Source: Diaminobutyricibacter sp049994905 (GTDB lineage Bacteria > Actinomycetota > Actinomycetes > Actinomycetales > Microbacteriaceae). Taken from it: a DNA stretch of 64,000 nucleotides. Location: positions 4,154,001 to 4,218,000 of the forward strand of contig NZ_CP188258.1 in assembly GCF_049994905.1 (NCBI RefSeq). Reading direction: 5' to 3'. Positions 15,765 through 24,222 of this stretch are shown here, piece after piece (position 1 is the first letter of the stretch; the number at the start of each line of letters is the position of its first letter). The translations under genes and the position numbers were made by a program. The notes beneath the pieces are model-generated. The model worked only from the letters and a program-made list of their open reading frames with translations. It searched no databases and was not told the origin of the DNA.

Positions 15765-18023
15765 TCAGGATGCGGCGACCACCTGCGCGTTCACGGCGCC
15801 CACCAGCTGGTCGAGCTGCTCCGCCGTGATCGGGCTTCCCGGGAACGCGGCGACACGGTTGAGCGGCATCGATTCGGCCATCCGCAGCATTGCCGGGTCG
15901 GCGAGCATCGCGCCCATTTCGCTTCCCGCCGACTGCGCGAACGCCGCGCCGAGGAACTGTCCACCGATCGGGTGTTTCAGCCATTCGCCGAGCGTCGAAT
16001 CGAGCTTGAGCTGGGTGAGTCCCGCGTCGCCGGCGACAGCGACGACGATCTCTGCACGGAGGTCACGCGACGAAGCGCCGACGGAGACCGTGTAGTCGCC
16101 GCCTTCGACGACCCAGGCACCGGATGCTGTGTCGAAGTACGCGAGGTCTTCCGACGGGATGACGATGGTCACCTCACGACTCGCCCCCAGTGCGACCTCG
16201 ACGCTGGCGAAACCCTTGAGCTCGCGCACCGGGCGCGCGACAGCGGACCCGGGAACGCCCACATACACCTGCGCCACCTCGCGTCCGTCGCGCGTGCCGG
16301 TGTTGGCGATCGTGAGGGTCACTTCGAGTCCGACCTCACTCTGCACAGCTGACACGCCCGAGTACTCGAACGTCGTGTACGAGAGGCCGTGGCCGAAGGC
16401 GAAGTCCACGGCGGCGTCGCGGCTGTCGTAATAGCGGTAGCCCACGAACAGGCCTTCGCCATAGCGCACGTGCCCGGCCTCGCCCGGGAAGTTCAGGAAC
16501 GCCGAGGTGTCTTCGAGCCGCACCGGGATGGTCTCCGCCAGTCGCCCGGACGGGTTCACCGCGCCGAACAGCACGTCGGCGATCGCGCCGCCGCCGGCCT
16601 GGCCGAGAAGCCAGCCTTCGACGATCGCGGATGCGCGACCGGCCCAGCCGGAGAGCCGCACCACACCGCCGTTCGACAGCACGACGGCGACCCGTTGGTT
16701 CGCCGCGAGCACGGCCTCGAGCAGCGCGGTCTGCGCAGCCGGGATCTCCAGGTGGTCGCGGTCGAAACCTTCCGACTCGTCCTCACCGGGCAGGCCTACG
16801 AACACCACGGCGACATCTGCGGCAGCGGCGACAGCGACCGCCTCGTCGAGGAGTCCAGCCTCGTCTGCACCGGCGAGTGCGTAGCCCGGGGCGAAGGTCA
16901 CGTCGGATGACCCTGCCAGCGCACGCATCTCATCCAGTGCGTTGTCCAGCCGTGTCGGTACGATCTGCGAGCTGCCCGCACCCTGGTAGCGCGGGGTGCG
17001 CGCGAATTCGCCGATCACGGCGACCTTCACGCCGGCCGTCGGGTTGATCGGCAGAATGCCGTCGTTCTTCAGCAGCACGACACTGCGGCCGGCGACCTCG
17101 CGAGCGAGGGCGTGGTGCGCGTCGCGGTCGTAGTCGGCCGACGCATCCGCCCCGTTCACGACCTTCTCGATGAGGTCGATGACGCGGTTCGCTCCCGTGT
17201 CGAGCACCGACTCGTCGAGCTCGCCCGATGCGACGGCGGCGACGAGCTGCGCATCCGTGACGCCGTTGCTCGACGGCATCTCGAGGTCGAGGCCGGCGAC
17301 GAGAGCGCTCACGCGATTGTTCACCGCACCCCAGTCGGAGACGACGAGTCCTTCGAAGCCCCACTCATCACGCAGCACGCTGGTGAGCAGCCACGCGTCC
17401 TCGCTCGCGTACACGCCGTTGATGCGGTTGTAGGAGCACATGACCGTCCACGGCTGGGCGTGCTCGACGACATGCTGGAACCCGCGCAGGTAGATCTCGC
17501 GCAGCGGGCGCTCGTCGATGTCGGCGCTGACGCGCATCCGGTCGGTCTCCTGGTTGTTCGCGGCGAAGTGCTTCAGCGAAGCGCCGACGCCGCGCGCCTG
17601 AAGGCCGTCGACAAGGGCGGCGCCCAGACGGCCGCTGAGGATCGGGTCTTCGGAGAGGTACTCGAAGTTGCGGCCGCAGAGCGGCGAGCGCTTGATGTTG
17701 ATGCCGGGACCGAGGAGCACGCCGACATTTTCGGCCCTGGCCTCGTCGCCGAGCGCGTTGCCGACCCGCTCGAGCAGCTGCGGGTCCCATGTGGAGCCGA
17801 GCGCTACTGCCGGCGGAAAGCACGTCGCGGGAACGCTGTCGCCGATGCCGAGGTGGTCGCCGCCCTCACGCTGCTTGCGCACACCGTGCGGTCCGTCGGT
17901 GAGATAGATCGACGGGATGCCGACACGATCGACCCCCTTCGACTCCCAGAAACTGTTGCCGCTGGTGAGCGACGCCTTCTCTTCGATGGTCAGCGCGTCA
18001 GCGCGAGGAAGCGAGGTGGCCAT
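15765..18023 (-). CDS. Glycoside hydrolase family 3 beta-glucosidase-like enzyme
   Basis: 752 residues. The N-terminal TIM-barrel domain carries LTDGPHGVR (42-50), KHFAANNQE (151-159) and the nucleophile Asp230 in LVVSDWGAV. The C-terminal alpha/beta sandwich and fibronectin-III-like domain (GHGLSYTTFEYS, about 575 onward) are complete, followed by a roughly 80-residue extension. It hydrolyses terminal beta-linked sugars from oligosaccharides; no signal peptide, so it acts inside the cell. ATG 18023 has GAAGGAG upstream. The MFS pump is upstream on the same strand but 100 bases away. Confidence 0.93.
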   Translation of the reverse strand: MATSLPRADALTIEEKASLTSGNSFWESKGVDRVGIPSIYLTDGPHGVRKQREGGDHLGIGDSVPATCFPPAVALGSTWDPQLLERVGNALGDEARAENVGVLLGPGINIKRSPLCGRNFEYLSEDPILSGRLGAALVDGLQARGVGASLKHFAANNQETDRMRVSADIDERPLREIYLRGFQHVVEHAQPWTVMCSYNRINGVYASEDAWLLTSVLRDEWGFEGLVVSDWGAVNNRVSALVAGLDLEMPSSNGVTDAQLVAAVASGELDESVLDTGANRVIDLIEKVVNGADASADYDRDAHHALAREVAGRSVVLLKNDGILPINPTAGVKVAVIGEFARTPRYQGAGSSQIVPTRLDNALDEMRALAGSSDVTFAPGYALAGADEAGLLDEAVAVAAAADVAVVFVGLPGEDESEGFDRDHLEIPAAQTALLEAVLAANQRVAVVLSNGGVVRLSGWAGRASAIVEGWLLGQAGGGAIADVLFGAVNPSGRLAETIPVRLEDTSAFLNFPGEAGHVRYGEGLFVGYRYYDSRDAAVDFAFGHGLSYTTFEYSGVSAVQSEVGLEVTLTIANTGTRDGREVAQVYVGVPGSAVARPVRELKGFASVEVALGASREVTIVIPSEDLAYFDTASGAWVVEGGDYTVSVGASSRDLRAEIVVAVAGDAGLTQLKLDSTLGEWLKHPIGGQFLGAAFAQSAGSEMGAMLADPAMLRMAESMPLNRVAAFPGSPITAEQLDQLVGAVNAQVVAAS

Positions 18024-18125
18024 GATTCTCCTTCGATACGGTCTCGAATACCTTACATCACTCGGTTTTTCGAAGTCTGGGCGTGCAAAGCTCACCGCTC
18101 CGTGCCGTCAAGCGGATCCGCTCGC

Positions 18126-19649
18126 TCACGACCCCGCGCCGGTCGGCGGACCGGGCTCTGCGCGTGGCGCCGTGCCCGGCACTGTCGGCGTCGGCCTGGT
18201 CGGCGCACCCGAGAGCGGCCGGTCATGGGAGGGCGCGGCGGCTTCCGGCGTCACCGGCGTCACGACGTGCTGGTTGCGGATGCCCGCGAACGAGACGATC
18301 CCACCCGCGATGAACAGCAGCGCGACCACCAGGACGACACGGTGGAAGGCGTCCACATCGAGCACCGCGCCGACGATCGCCCCCGCACAGGCGACGGCGA
18401 TGAGGCCTGCGACACGGGAGACGGCGTTGTTGATCGCGGATCCGATCCCGCTCTGCGCCGGGCTGATCGAGCCGAGGATCGCCGCCGTCAACGGTGCGAC
18501 CGTCACCGCGAGGCCCAGCCCGAACAGGAGGATGCCCGGCAGGAGCTGGGTCCAGAAGTTCACCGGCTCGGTCGTGAACAGCATGAGCAGAAAGCCGGCG
18601 CCCATGATGAGCGGTCCTGCCGTCATGAACAAGCGCGGCCCGTATTTACCCGCGAGCGAACCGAACAGGGTCGAGAGCGAGATCGAGAGGATGGCGAGCG
18701 GGATGGTGGCGAGGCCGGCAGCGAACGCGGTGAATCCGGCGACCTCCTGCAGGAAGATCGTGATGATGAACTGACCGAGGGCCAGCGCTCCGTAGATAGC
18801 GGCGGTCGCCAGGTTGCCGAACCCGAAGTTGCGCACCCGGAACAGCCCGAGCGGCATCATCGGGTTCTTCACCCGCGTCTCCCACCAGAGGAACGCCCCG
18901 AAGCAGATCAGTCCGAGGATGAGCGGAACATAGACCACGGGACTGCTCCAGCCGAGCCTGCCCTGCTCGATGAGAGCGAAGACCGGCCCCGCGAGTCCGA
19001 GGGAGGCGAGCACGGCGCCCGTGACGTCGATCCGCGTTCCGCTGCCGACGTGCCCGGACGAAGGGATGCGCGTCAGCATCACGAGCGTGACGGCGATCGG
19101 AAGCACGTTGACCGCGAACACCCAGCGCCAGCTGAGCGTGTCGACGAAGAAGCCGCCGAGGAGCGGTCCGAGCACGAACGCGAGCCCCGTCCAGGCGGTC
19201 CACGCACCGATCGCCTTCGCTCTCGCAGCGCCCGCAAAGGTCGCCGTGATGATCGCGAGCGAACTCGGTACGAGCAGGGCGGCCCCTGCTCCCTGCACCG
19301 CTCGCGCGATGATCAGCACGAGTGAGGTGGGCGCGATGGCGCAGGCGACGGATGCGGCACCGAAGATGATCAGTCCGGCTCGCAGCACGCCGACGCGACC
19401 GAAGGTGTCGGAGATCGATCCGGCGACGAGGATGAGCGACCCCAGTGTGAGCAGGTAGGCGTCGACCACCCATTGCTGGGTCTCGATCCCTCCCCCGAGC
19501 TCACGGGTGATCGCTGGCAGTGCCACGTTGACGATCGACCCGTCGAGGAACGCGACGAAGGAGGCGAGGATCGCGACGATCAGGACGGTGCGGGGGTTGC
19601 CCTTCATCATCCCGGCGGGGGAATCGGCGGAAGCGGCGGATGAGGTCAC
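18126..19649 (-). CDS. DHA2-type 14-helix MFS drug/proton antiporter
   Basis: 507 residues with about 14 membrane segments, starting after a short cytoplasmic tail. Motifs include LDGSIVNVALPAI (DHA2 motif near residue 35) and ARAVQGAGAALLVPSSLAII (antiporter motif C region). The tail after residue 470 is proline-rich and polar. Such pumps export drugs or metabolites using the proton gradient. The GTG start has TAGGTT ending 6 nt upstream (19656-19661). It is divergent from the DHFR-like gene at 19788. Confidence 0.9.
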   Translation of the reverse strand: MTSSAASADSPAGMMKGNPRTVLIVAILASFVAFLDGSIVNVALPAITRELGGGIETQQWVVDAYLLTLGSLILVAGSISDTFGRVGVLRAGLIIFGAASVACAIAPTSLVLIIARAVQGAGAALLVPSSLAIITATFAGAARAKAIGAWTAWTGLAFVLGPLLGGFFVDTLSWRWVFAVNVLPIAVTLVMLTRIPSSGHVGSGTRIDVTGAVLASLGLAGPVFALIEQGRLGWSSPVVYVPLILGLICFGAFLWWETRVKNPMMPLGLFRVRNFGFGNLATAAIYGALALGQFIITIFLQEVAGFTAFAAGLATIPLAILSISLSTLFGSLAGKYGPRLFMTAGPLIMGAGFLLMLFTTEPVNFWTQLLPGILLFGLGLAVTVAPLTAAILGSISPAQSGIGSAINNAVSRVAGLIAVACAGAIVGAVLDVDAFHRVVLVVALLFIAGGIVSFAGIRNQHVVTPVTPEAAAPSHDRPLSGAPTRPTPTVPGTAPRAEPGPPTGAGS

Positions 19650-19730
19650 ATCGCCAACCTAGCGAGCAGCGCGGGCCGCGTCGAGGGTGCGCGGCGCCAT
19701 CCCCGTCGACGACCGACCAACGAAATCGTC

Positions 19731-19759
19731 TTGACAATTCTTTTTGTCGGTGGAAGAGT
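19731..19759 (+). promoter_or_regulatory. Predicted promoter of the DHFR-like gene
   Basis: TTGACA (19731-19736), a 17-base spacer and a weak AAGAGT. The -35 region overlaps a small inverted repeat (TGACAA/TTGTCG), which may be an operator. Confidence 0.4.
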
Positions 19760-19787
19760 GAAGACACCAACAGAAGGAGTGATCGCA

Positions 19788-20381
19788 ATGACACTGGTAC
19801 AACTCGGAATGAGCGTCTCCATCGATGGGTACGTCTCGACCCCCGACGGCCGCAACGACTGGGTCTTCCCCAACTTCGACGACGAGTTCATGGCCGACAC
19901 CATGCAGCTGCTCAGCAGCCTCGACACGGTGCTGCTCGGGCGGGTCAACTACGAAGAGCAGTCCGCGAGCTGGGGCAACACAACCGGTCCGCTTGCCGAC
20001 ATCATGAACAACGTTCCCAAGATCGTCTTCTCGAACACGCTCCACTCAGTCGACTGGGTGAACGCCCGGCTCGCGACGGGAACGCCGGAAGAGGAGATCG
20101 CGCGCCTGCGTGACGAAGGCGTCCCCACTGTCGGAATCGCCGGCGGCGCCCGGTTCGCCCAGTATGTGTCGAGCCACGGGCTCGTCGACGAATACACGCT
20201 CAACGTGCACCCCATCGCCCTCGGGGCCGGGATGCCCGTGTTCGCGACGACCGTTCCGCTCCGCCTGGTCGGGTCGAAGGTCTACTCGACCGGGCTGATC
20301 TCGAACCGCTACGCTGCGGCATCCGCACCAGACCGGGAGACCGTCGGCGCTGCACGCGACCGCGCCCACGGGACGGCGTGA
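19788..20381 (+). CDS. Dihydrofolate reductase/RibD C-terminal family protein
   Basis: 197 residues. Typical features are MSVSIDGYVSTPDGRNDW near the N-terminus, LGRVNYEEQ near 45-55 and GIAGGARFAQYV with VHPIALGAGMPVF later, matching the small DHFR-like group (YwjB/YyaP type). These proteins are rarely true folate enzymes. ATG 19788 has AGAAGGAG upstream and is preferred over an upstream start. Followed by an ArsR-type regulator and an SRPBCC protein on the same strand. Confidence 0.88.
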   Translation: MTLVQLGMSVSIDGYVSTPDGRNDWVFPNFDDEFMADTMQLLSSLDTVLLGRVNYEEQSASWGNTTGPLADIMNNVPKIVFSNTLHSVDWVNARLATGTPEEEIARLRDEGVPTVGIAGGARFAQYVSSHGLVDEYTLNVHPIALGAGMPVFATTVPLRLVGSKVYSTGLISNRYAAASAPDRETVGAARDRAHGTA

Positions 20382-20433
20382 GCGCGTCGGCTAGCCTGAA
20401 CCCGTACGCGGTCGACAACCACTCGAGGTTTCC

Positions 20434-21123
20434 ATGCTGGATGTAGCGGTCATCGAGGATTCGGCTGCGGCCGAGGCCTCACTCAACCCCATGCGGGCGC
20501 GGATGCTCGCCGAGCTCGTCGACCCCCAGTCGGCGACGACGCTCGCAGGCAAACTGCAGCTGCCCCGCCAGAAGGTGAATTACCACCTGCGCGAGCTCGA
20601 ACGTTTCGGGCTCGTCGAACTGGCCGAGGAACGCCGCAAAGGCAACATGACCGAACGGGTGATGCGGGCGACCGCCGCCTCGTATGTCATTTCGCCGACC
20701 GCCCTCGCCGCCGTGCAGCCCGAGCCGGCGCGCTCACCCGACCGCCTGTCGGCGCGCTGGCTGCTCGCTGTCGCGGCGCGGCTGGTGAGGGATGTCGGCG
20801 AGCTGATCACGGGTGCAACCCGCGCAAGGAAAACCCTCGCGACCTTCGCGCTCGACGGTGAGATCCGGTTCGCGAATGCGTCCGACCGCGCCGCATTCGC
20901 CGAAGAGCTCACCGCCAGCGTCGCGGGCCTCGTCGCCCGCTACCACTCAGAGGCCGCACCGGGCGGCCGGGACTTCCGGTTCGTCGTGGCCGTGCATCCG
21001 AGCACGAAGCCGGCGAGCCCACCGACACCTGCGAACCCACCCACACCTGCGCCGCTCGAGGCGCCGCACACCGAGGAGAACCCATGGGACACCCCTGGAC
21101 CAACGAAGACGAATTCGAACTGA
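20434..21123 (+). CDS. ArsR-like winged-helix regulator
   Basis: 229 residues. The winged helix occupies about 15-85 (NPMRARMLAELVDPQSATTL, then PRQKVNYHLRELERFGLVEL). The rest is helical and alanine-rich, with a proline-rich tail (PASPPTPANPPTPAPLEAP). The tail is where the next gene begins: the two overlap by 40 bp in different frames. Regulators of this HTH_20 type commonly pair with SRPBCC genes. Likely controls the local cluster. Confidence 0.85.
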   Translation: MLDVAVIEDSAAAEASLNPMRARMLAELVDPQSATTLAGKLQLPRQKVNYHLRELERFGLVELAEERRKGNMTERVMRATAASYVISPTALAAVQPEPARSPDRLSARWLLAVAARLVRDVGELITGATRARKTLATFALDGEIRFANASDRAAFAEELTASVAGLVARYHSEAAPGGRDFRFVVAVHPSTKPASPPTPANPPTPAPLEAPHTEENPWDTPGPTKTNSN

Positions 21124-21824
21124 ACGCAACACCGGAAGAGGTCTGGCTGGCCATCGCCTCCGGGCCCGGCATCGACTCCTGGTTCATGGGGGTCAACGAG
21201 GTGGAACCCGGCGTCGGGGGCAGCATCAACACCGACTTCGGCGGATACGTGCAGCGTTCGGAGATCACCGCGTGGGAGCCGGCGCGGCATCTCGCCCACA
21301 CCAGTCAGACGGACCCGGACGGCCGGTTCATCGCCTTCGAGTACCTGCTCGAAGCGAAAGACGGTGGTACGACCGTCATGCGGCAGATCGCATCGGGCTT
21401 CCTCCCCGGCGACGACTGGGAAGCCGAATTCGAGGCCATGCTCACCGGCGGCCTGATGTACGGGCGCACCCTGCGCTCCTATGTGGACAATTTCACCGGA
21501 CGTTTCGGCGTGCCCGTATCGGCGATGGTGCAGCATCCGGACTTCGGGCGGGCCTGGGCGGGCATGCTCGCAGACCTCGGGCTCCCATCGGATGCCGCAG
21601 AAGGCGACCGGGTCACGCTCACCCCGACGGGACGCGAACCCATCGCCGGGGTGATCGACTATTTCGCCGACGGCTACCTCGGGGTGCGCGCCGACGACGC
21701 GCTGTACCGCTTCTACCGCGGGTTCTACGGACCCGGCCTGGGGCACCACGTCTTCAGCCCGGGCGCCGATCGTTCAGCGCTCGAAGCGGAGTGGCGTTCG
21801 TGGCTGGAGGGCGCGGTCGCCTGA
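21084..21824 (+). CDS. SRPBCC/AHSA1-type ligand-binding protein
   Basis: 246 residues. The START-like fold is shown by FELNATPEEVWLAIASGPGI at the N-terminus and WEPARHLAHTSQTDPDGRFI in the centre, with a C-terminal half that may be a second, more divergent domain (VIDYFADGYLGVRADDALYR). The gene overlaps its regulator by 40 bp, so translation is probably coupled. Proteins of this type bind small hydrophobic ligands; none is predicted here. Confidence 0.85.
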   Translation: MGHPWTNEDEFELNATPEEVWLAIASGPGIDSWFMGVNEVEPGVGGSINTDFGGYVQRSEITAWEPARHLAHTSQTDPDGRFIAFEYLLEAKDGGTTVMRQIASGFLPGDDWEAEFEAMLTGGLMYGRTLRSYVDNFTGRFGVPVSAMVQHPDFGRAWAGMLADLGLPSDAAEGDRVTLTPTGREPIAGVIDYFADGYLGVRADDALYRFYRGFYGPGLGHHVFSPGADRSALEAEWRSWLEGAVA

Positions 21825-21877
21825 GGTCGGGCATCCGGTCTCCCCACCCCGCGGCCTCTCGGCCACGGGTTCGCTGA

Positions 21878-22120
21878 CTATTCGTCGCGGTCGGTGTAAT
21901 CGCCCTGCTCGGCCGAGGCGTCGACGACTTCTTCGTTCAGGTCACTCCCGGTGTACTCACCCTCGATGAGAGGGTCGGGAGCACCCTCTTCGGTCTCGGT
22001 GTACTGCCCGTGGACCGTGCGTAGTTCCGGCGCCTCCGGGTCTGTCTCGGTATAGAAACCTTCTTCGTGCTCGCGGTCGTCGCGGTCGCCACCGTCGGCG
22101 GGTCCTTCGAACGTACCCAT
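21878..22120 (-). CDS. Acidic protein with four G-x-YT repeats
   Basis: 80 residues and very acidic. Four short repeats occur at regular spacing: GFYTETD, GQYTETE, GEYTGSD and GDYTDRD. No membrane segment or cysteine is present. ATG 22120 is chosen because AGGAGT lies 7 bases upstream; a longer start would skip that site. No known family comes to mind; the repeats suggest a binding or structural role. Confidence 0.7.
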   Translation of the reverse strand: MGTFEGPADGGDRDDREHEEGFYTETDPEAPELRTVHGQYTETEEGAPDPLIEGEYTGSDLNEEVVDASAEQGDYTDRDE

Positions 22121-22235
22121 GACTACTCCTTTCGCCGGTGACATCCACGTCGGGCGTACGCGTTCGCTCGAACGAGAGCATCCGTGTGTGACTCTACGCC
22201 CGCGGGTGCCCGCCGACTAGGCCCAGCAAGCTTCG

Positions 22236-22436
22236 TCAGCGGAGGTTCTTCGTGGCGGCCTTGCGGGCCTTCTGCGCGTTCTTCTTCGCCTCGTCCAGGG
22301 CTTTCTGCATGCTCGGGTCGTTCCAGAACGACGTCACCGCATTCTTCATTTGTTCGTAGCGCTCGCGGCCGGCGCGCGTGCCCAGCACATAGGCGATGAG
22401 GGCGATCACGAGGATCGCCAGGAACCGTGGACGCAT
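22236..22436 (-). CDS. Small membrane protein, YtxH-like
   Basis: 66 residues: one N-terminal membrane helix (FLAILVIALIAYVLGTRAG) followed by a basic, Lys/Ala-rich helical tail (QKALDEAKKNAQKARKAA). This shape is seen in the YtxH group of stress proteins. ATG 22436 has an AGGAGGA site. Function unknown. Confidence 0.75.
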   Translation of the reverse strand: MRPRFLAILVIALIAYVLGTRAGRERYEQMKNAVTSFWNDPSMQKALDEAKKNAQKARKAATKNLR

Positions 22437-22513
22437 GAGTCCTCCTGACTGTCTGAGGCGACCATATCCCCGCCGCCGAAGGATGTGAAGGGGGGACCCG
22501 CGCGGCACCGGCG

Positions 22514-23152
22514 CTACGAGGTCGTGGCCGCGCTGCGGCGCCGCGTCCACCGGTCGTACAGGGCCTCGATCGGGCCGCTGAGCAACAGGATCAGCAGCCA
22601 CAGCATCCCCACCGAGGGGACGAGTACAGCGAGCACCAGCGCGACGACGAAGAGCGCCGTGGCGATCACCGACGGGGTGAGACGCAGGGCGCCCTCGACC
22701 CCTTCACGCAGGAGGCCGGGATTGCGCTTGAGCACGGACTCCATGAGCAGCATGGATGCGCTGGTCACGATCAGCGTGCCGATGTACAGCGCGTACACAT
22801 CGGGCTTGTTGCCGGCGGCCAGCGACAGCACGTTCGTGGAGAACGGCAGGAACACGATGCTCGCCAGCCACAGGAAGTTCAGCCAGACCAGGGCTCCGTT
22901 GTAGTCCCTGACGAATTCGAAGACGCGGTGGTGCACCATCCAGAACCTTGCGATCACCACGAAAGAGATGGCGAACGCGAGGAACGTGCCCCAGTTCGCG
23001 ATGAAGAGTTCCCAGATCGTGGTGTGCGTTCCGGTGATCTCGGTGGCGATGTCGACCAGGGGGAGCACCAGGAGAGTGATCGCGATGGCGACGGCGGCAT
23101 CCGAGAAGTTCACAAGGCGATCGAGCCCGCGGTCTGTCCGGAACGATGCCAT
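22514..23152 (-). CDS. TMEM175 (DUF1211)-like potassium channel protein
   Basis: 212 residues, about six membrane helices. The first helix carries FSDAAVAIAITLLVLPL, the FSD motif that lines the pore of TMEM175 channels. Bacterial members are about 200 residues and form tetramers conducting K+. ATG 23152 is chosen because the extra upstream residues (PRSRTAPPGGQNER) look non-native; the ribosome site is weak. It lies between a small membrane gene and an isochorismatase-like gene. Confidence 0.85.
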   Translation of the reverse strand: MASFRTDRGLDRLVNFSDAAVAIAITLLVLPLVDIATEITGTHTTIWELFIANWGTFLAFAISFVVIARFWMVHHRVFEFVRDYNGALVWLNFLWLASIVFLPFSTNVLSLAAGNKPDVYALYIGTLIVTSASMLLMESVLKRNPGLLREGVEGALRLTPSVIATALFVVALVLAVLVPSVGMLWLLILLLSGPIEALYDRWTRRRSAATTS

Positions 23153-23200
23153 GCGCTCATTCTGCCCGCCGGGGGGCGCGGTGCGCGACCGCGGCACTCG

Positions 23201-23773
23201 CTACGAGAGCGCGTCGACGAAATCGGCGATAGACGTGACCTCCGCCTGGCGCGGGAAGATCTTCTCGGTGAGCACCCGGTGCACGTCGGGGTCGCGGTCG
23301 AAGCATCCGTCTTCGAGCACGACGATGCGGAAGTCGTGGTCGGCTGCGTCGCGAACGGTCGACAGCACGACGCCGCTGGTCGAGATTCCGCAGAGGACGA
23401 TCGTGTCGACACCCTGCGTCTCCAGCTGTTCGCGCAGGTCCGTCGTGCTGAAGGCGCTGACCCGTGACTTGCGCACGACGATCTCGTCGTCGGCCGGCGC
23501 AATGCGCGGGTCGACCTGCGTGTCGGGGCCGTCGAGCAACCGTCCCGTGGCAGCCGCCGCGTGGAAGTTGACGTTGCTCGCGGGAACAGAGGCGATGTCG
23601 TCCTCCGTCAGTGCAACCCGCACGTAGCCGATGACGGCGCCTGCGGCACGCGCAGCCTCGCGGGCGCGAAGCACGCCCCCGATGAACGTCTCCGGATCGG
23701 GCAGTTGCGCCGTGATCGACGGCTGCAGGTCCATGATGAGCAGGGCAGTGGTTGCGGGGGCGAGTTCAGTCAC
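23201..23773 (-). CDS. Isochorismatase-like hydrolase with catalytic Cys replaced
   Basis: 190 residues of the isochorismatase/nicotinamidase fold. Asp15 (MDLQ) and Lys102 (VRKSRVSAF) of the triad are present. The usual Cys of the GxxTxxCV motif is Val135 (GISTSGVV). Cysteine hydrolases (nicotinamidase, N-carbamoylsarcosine amidase) need that Cys; isochorismatases of the PhzD type do without it. So an ether-hydrolase-like reaction or a non-catalytic role is more likely than an amidase. The GTG start has TAAGGT ending 7 nt upstream. Confidence 0.85.
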   Translation of the reverse strand: MTELAPATTALLIMDLQPSITAQLPDPETFIGGVLRAREAARAAGAVIGYVRVALTEDDIASVPASNVNFHAAAATGRLLDGPDTQVDPRIAPADDEIVVRKSRVSAFSTTDLREQLETQGVDTIVLCGISTSGVVLSTVRDAADHDFRIVVLEDGCFDRDPDVHRVLTEKIFPRQAEVTSIADFVDALS

Positions 23774-23803
23774 GCCCGATACCTTAGCCCTCCTGCCTTT
23801 GCG

Positions 23804-23863
23804 CCGAGCACAGGCAGAAGCATGTCAATCGAGCGGATCCGGATGCTTTTTCCTGGGCTGGGC
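23804..23863. repeat. Dispersed palindromic element, copy 3
   Basis: GCACAGGCAGAAGCAT pairs with ATGCTTTTTCCTGGGC (13 of 16 positions). It lies just after the csrA stop and before the isochorismatase-like gene, where it could terminate csrA. More degenerate than the other copies. Confidence 0.7.
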
Positions 23864-23871
23864 GAGAAATG

Positions 23872-24072
23872 TCAGAGTGATTCGGCGTCGTCGGTGTGCG
23901 CGGCCGCATTCGCCTCGACCACGGCAGGCACCACCTCGTCGCGCTGGATGCGAAGCCCACGTGGCGCATCGATGCCGATACGGATGCCGTCACCGCGCGA
24001 CTCGAGAACGGTGATGACGATGTCGTCGCCGATGAGTACCCGCTCCCCCGGCTTGCGCGTCAGTACCAGCAT
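23872..24072 (-). CDS. csrA: Carbon storage regulator CsrA
   Basis: 66 residues matching CsrA throughout: MLVLTRKPGERVLIGDDIVI, then IRIGIDAPRGLRIQRDEV. CsrA is a dimeric RNA-binding protein that blocks translation by binding GGA motifs. In Gram-positives it is antagonised by FliW and usually represses flagellin. No fliW or flagellin gene is near, but flagellar gene scraps lie 0.8-1.4 kb away. The last 15 residues (VVEANAAAHTDDAESL) are a polar tail. The ATG has TAGGCT ending 6 nt upstream. Confidence 0.95.
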   Translation of the reverse strand: MLVLTRKPGERVLIGDDIVITVLESRGDGIRIGIDAPRGLRIQRDEVVPAVVEANAAAHTDDAESL

Positions 24073-24222
24073 TGGGTCAGCCTATCCCGATGCCGTGCAC
24101 GACGAGGCTGCGCGAGCCGCCAGTCATCCACCGGCGGCGTGGTGTCGGGGTCGGCGTGGGTGCGGTCGATGAGATCGGGGTTGACCGCGAACGGGCTGTG
24201 GTTCGGCCTCGTGGCGGAAATG

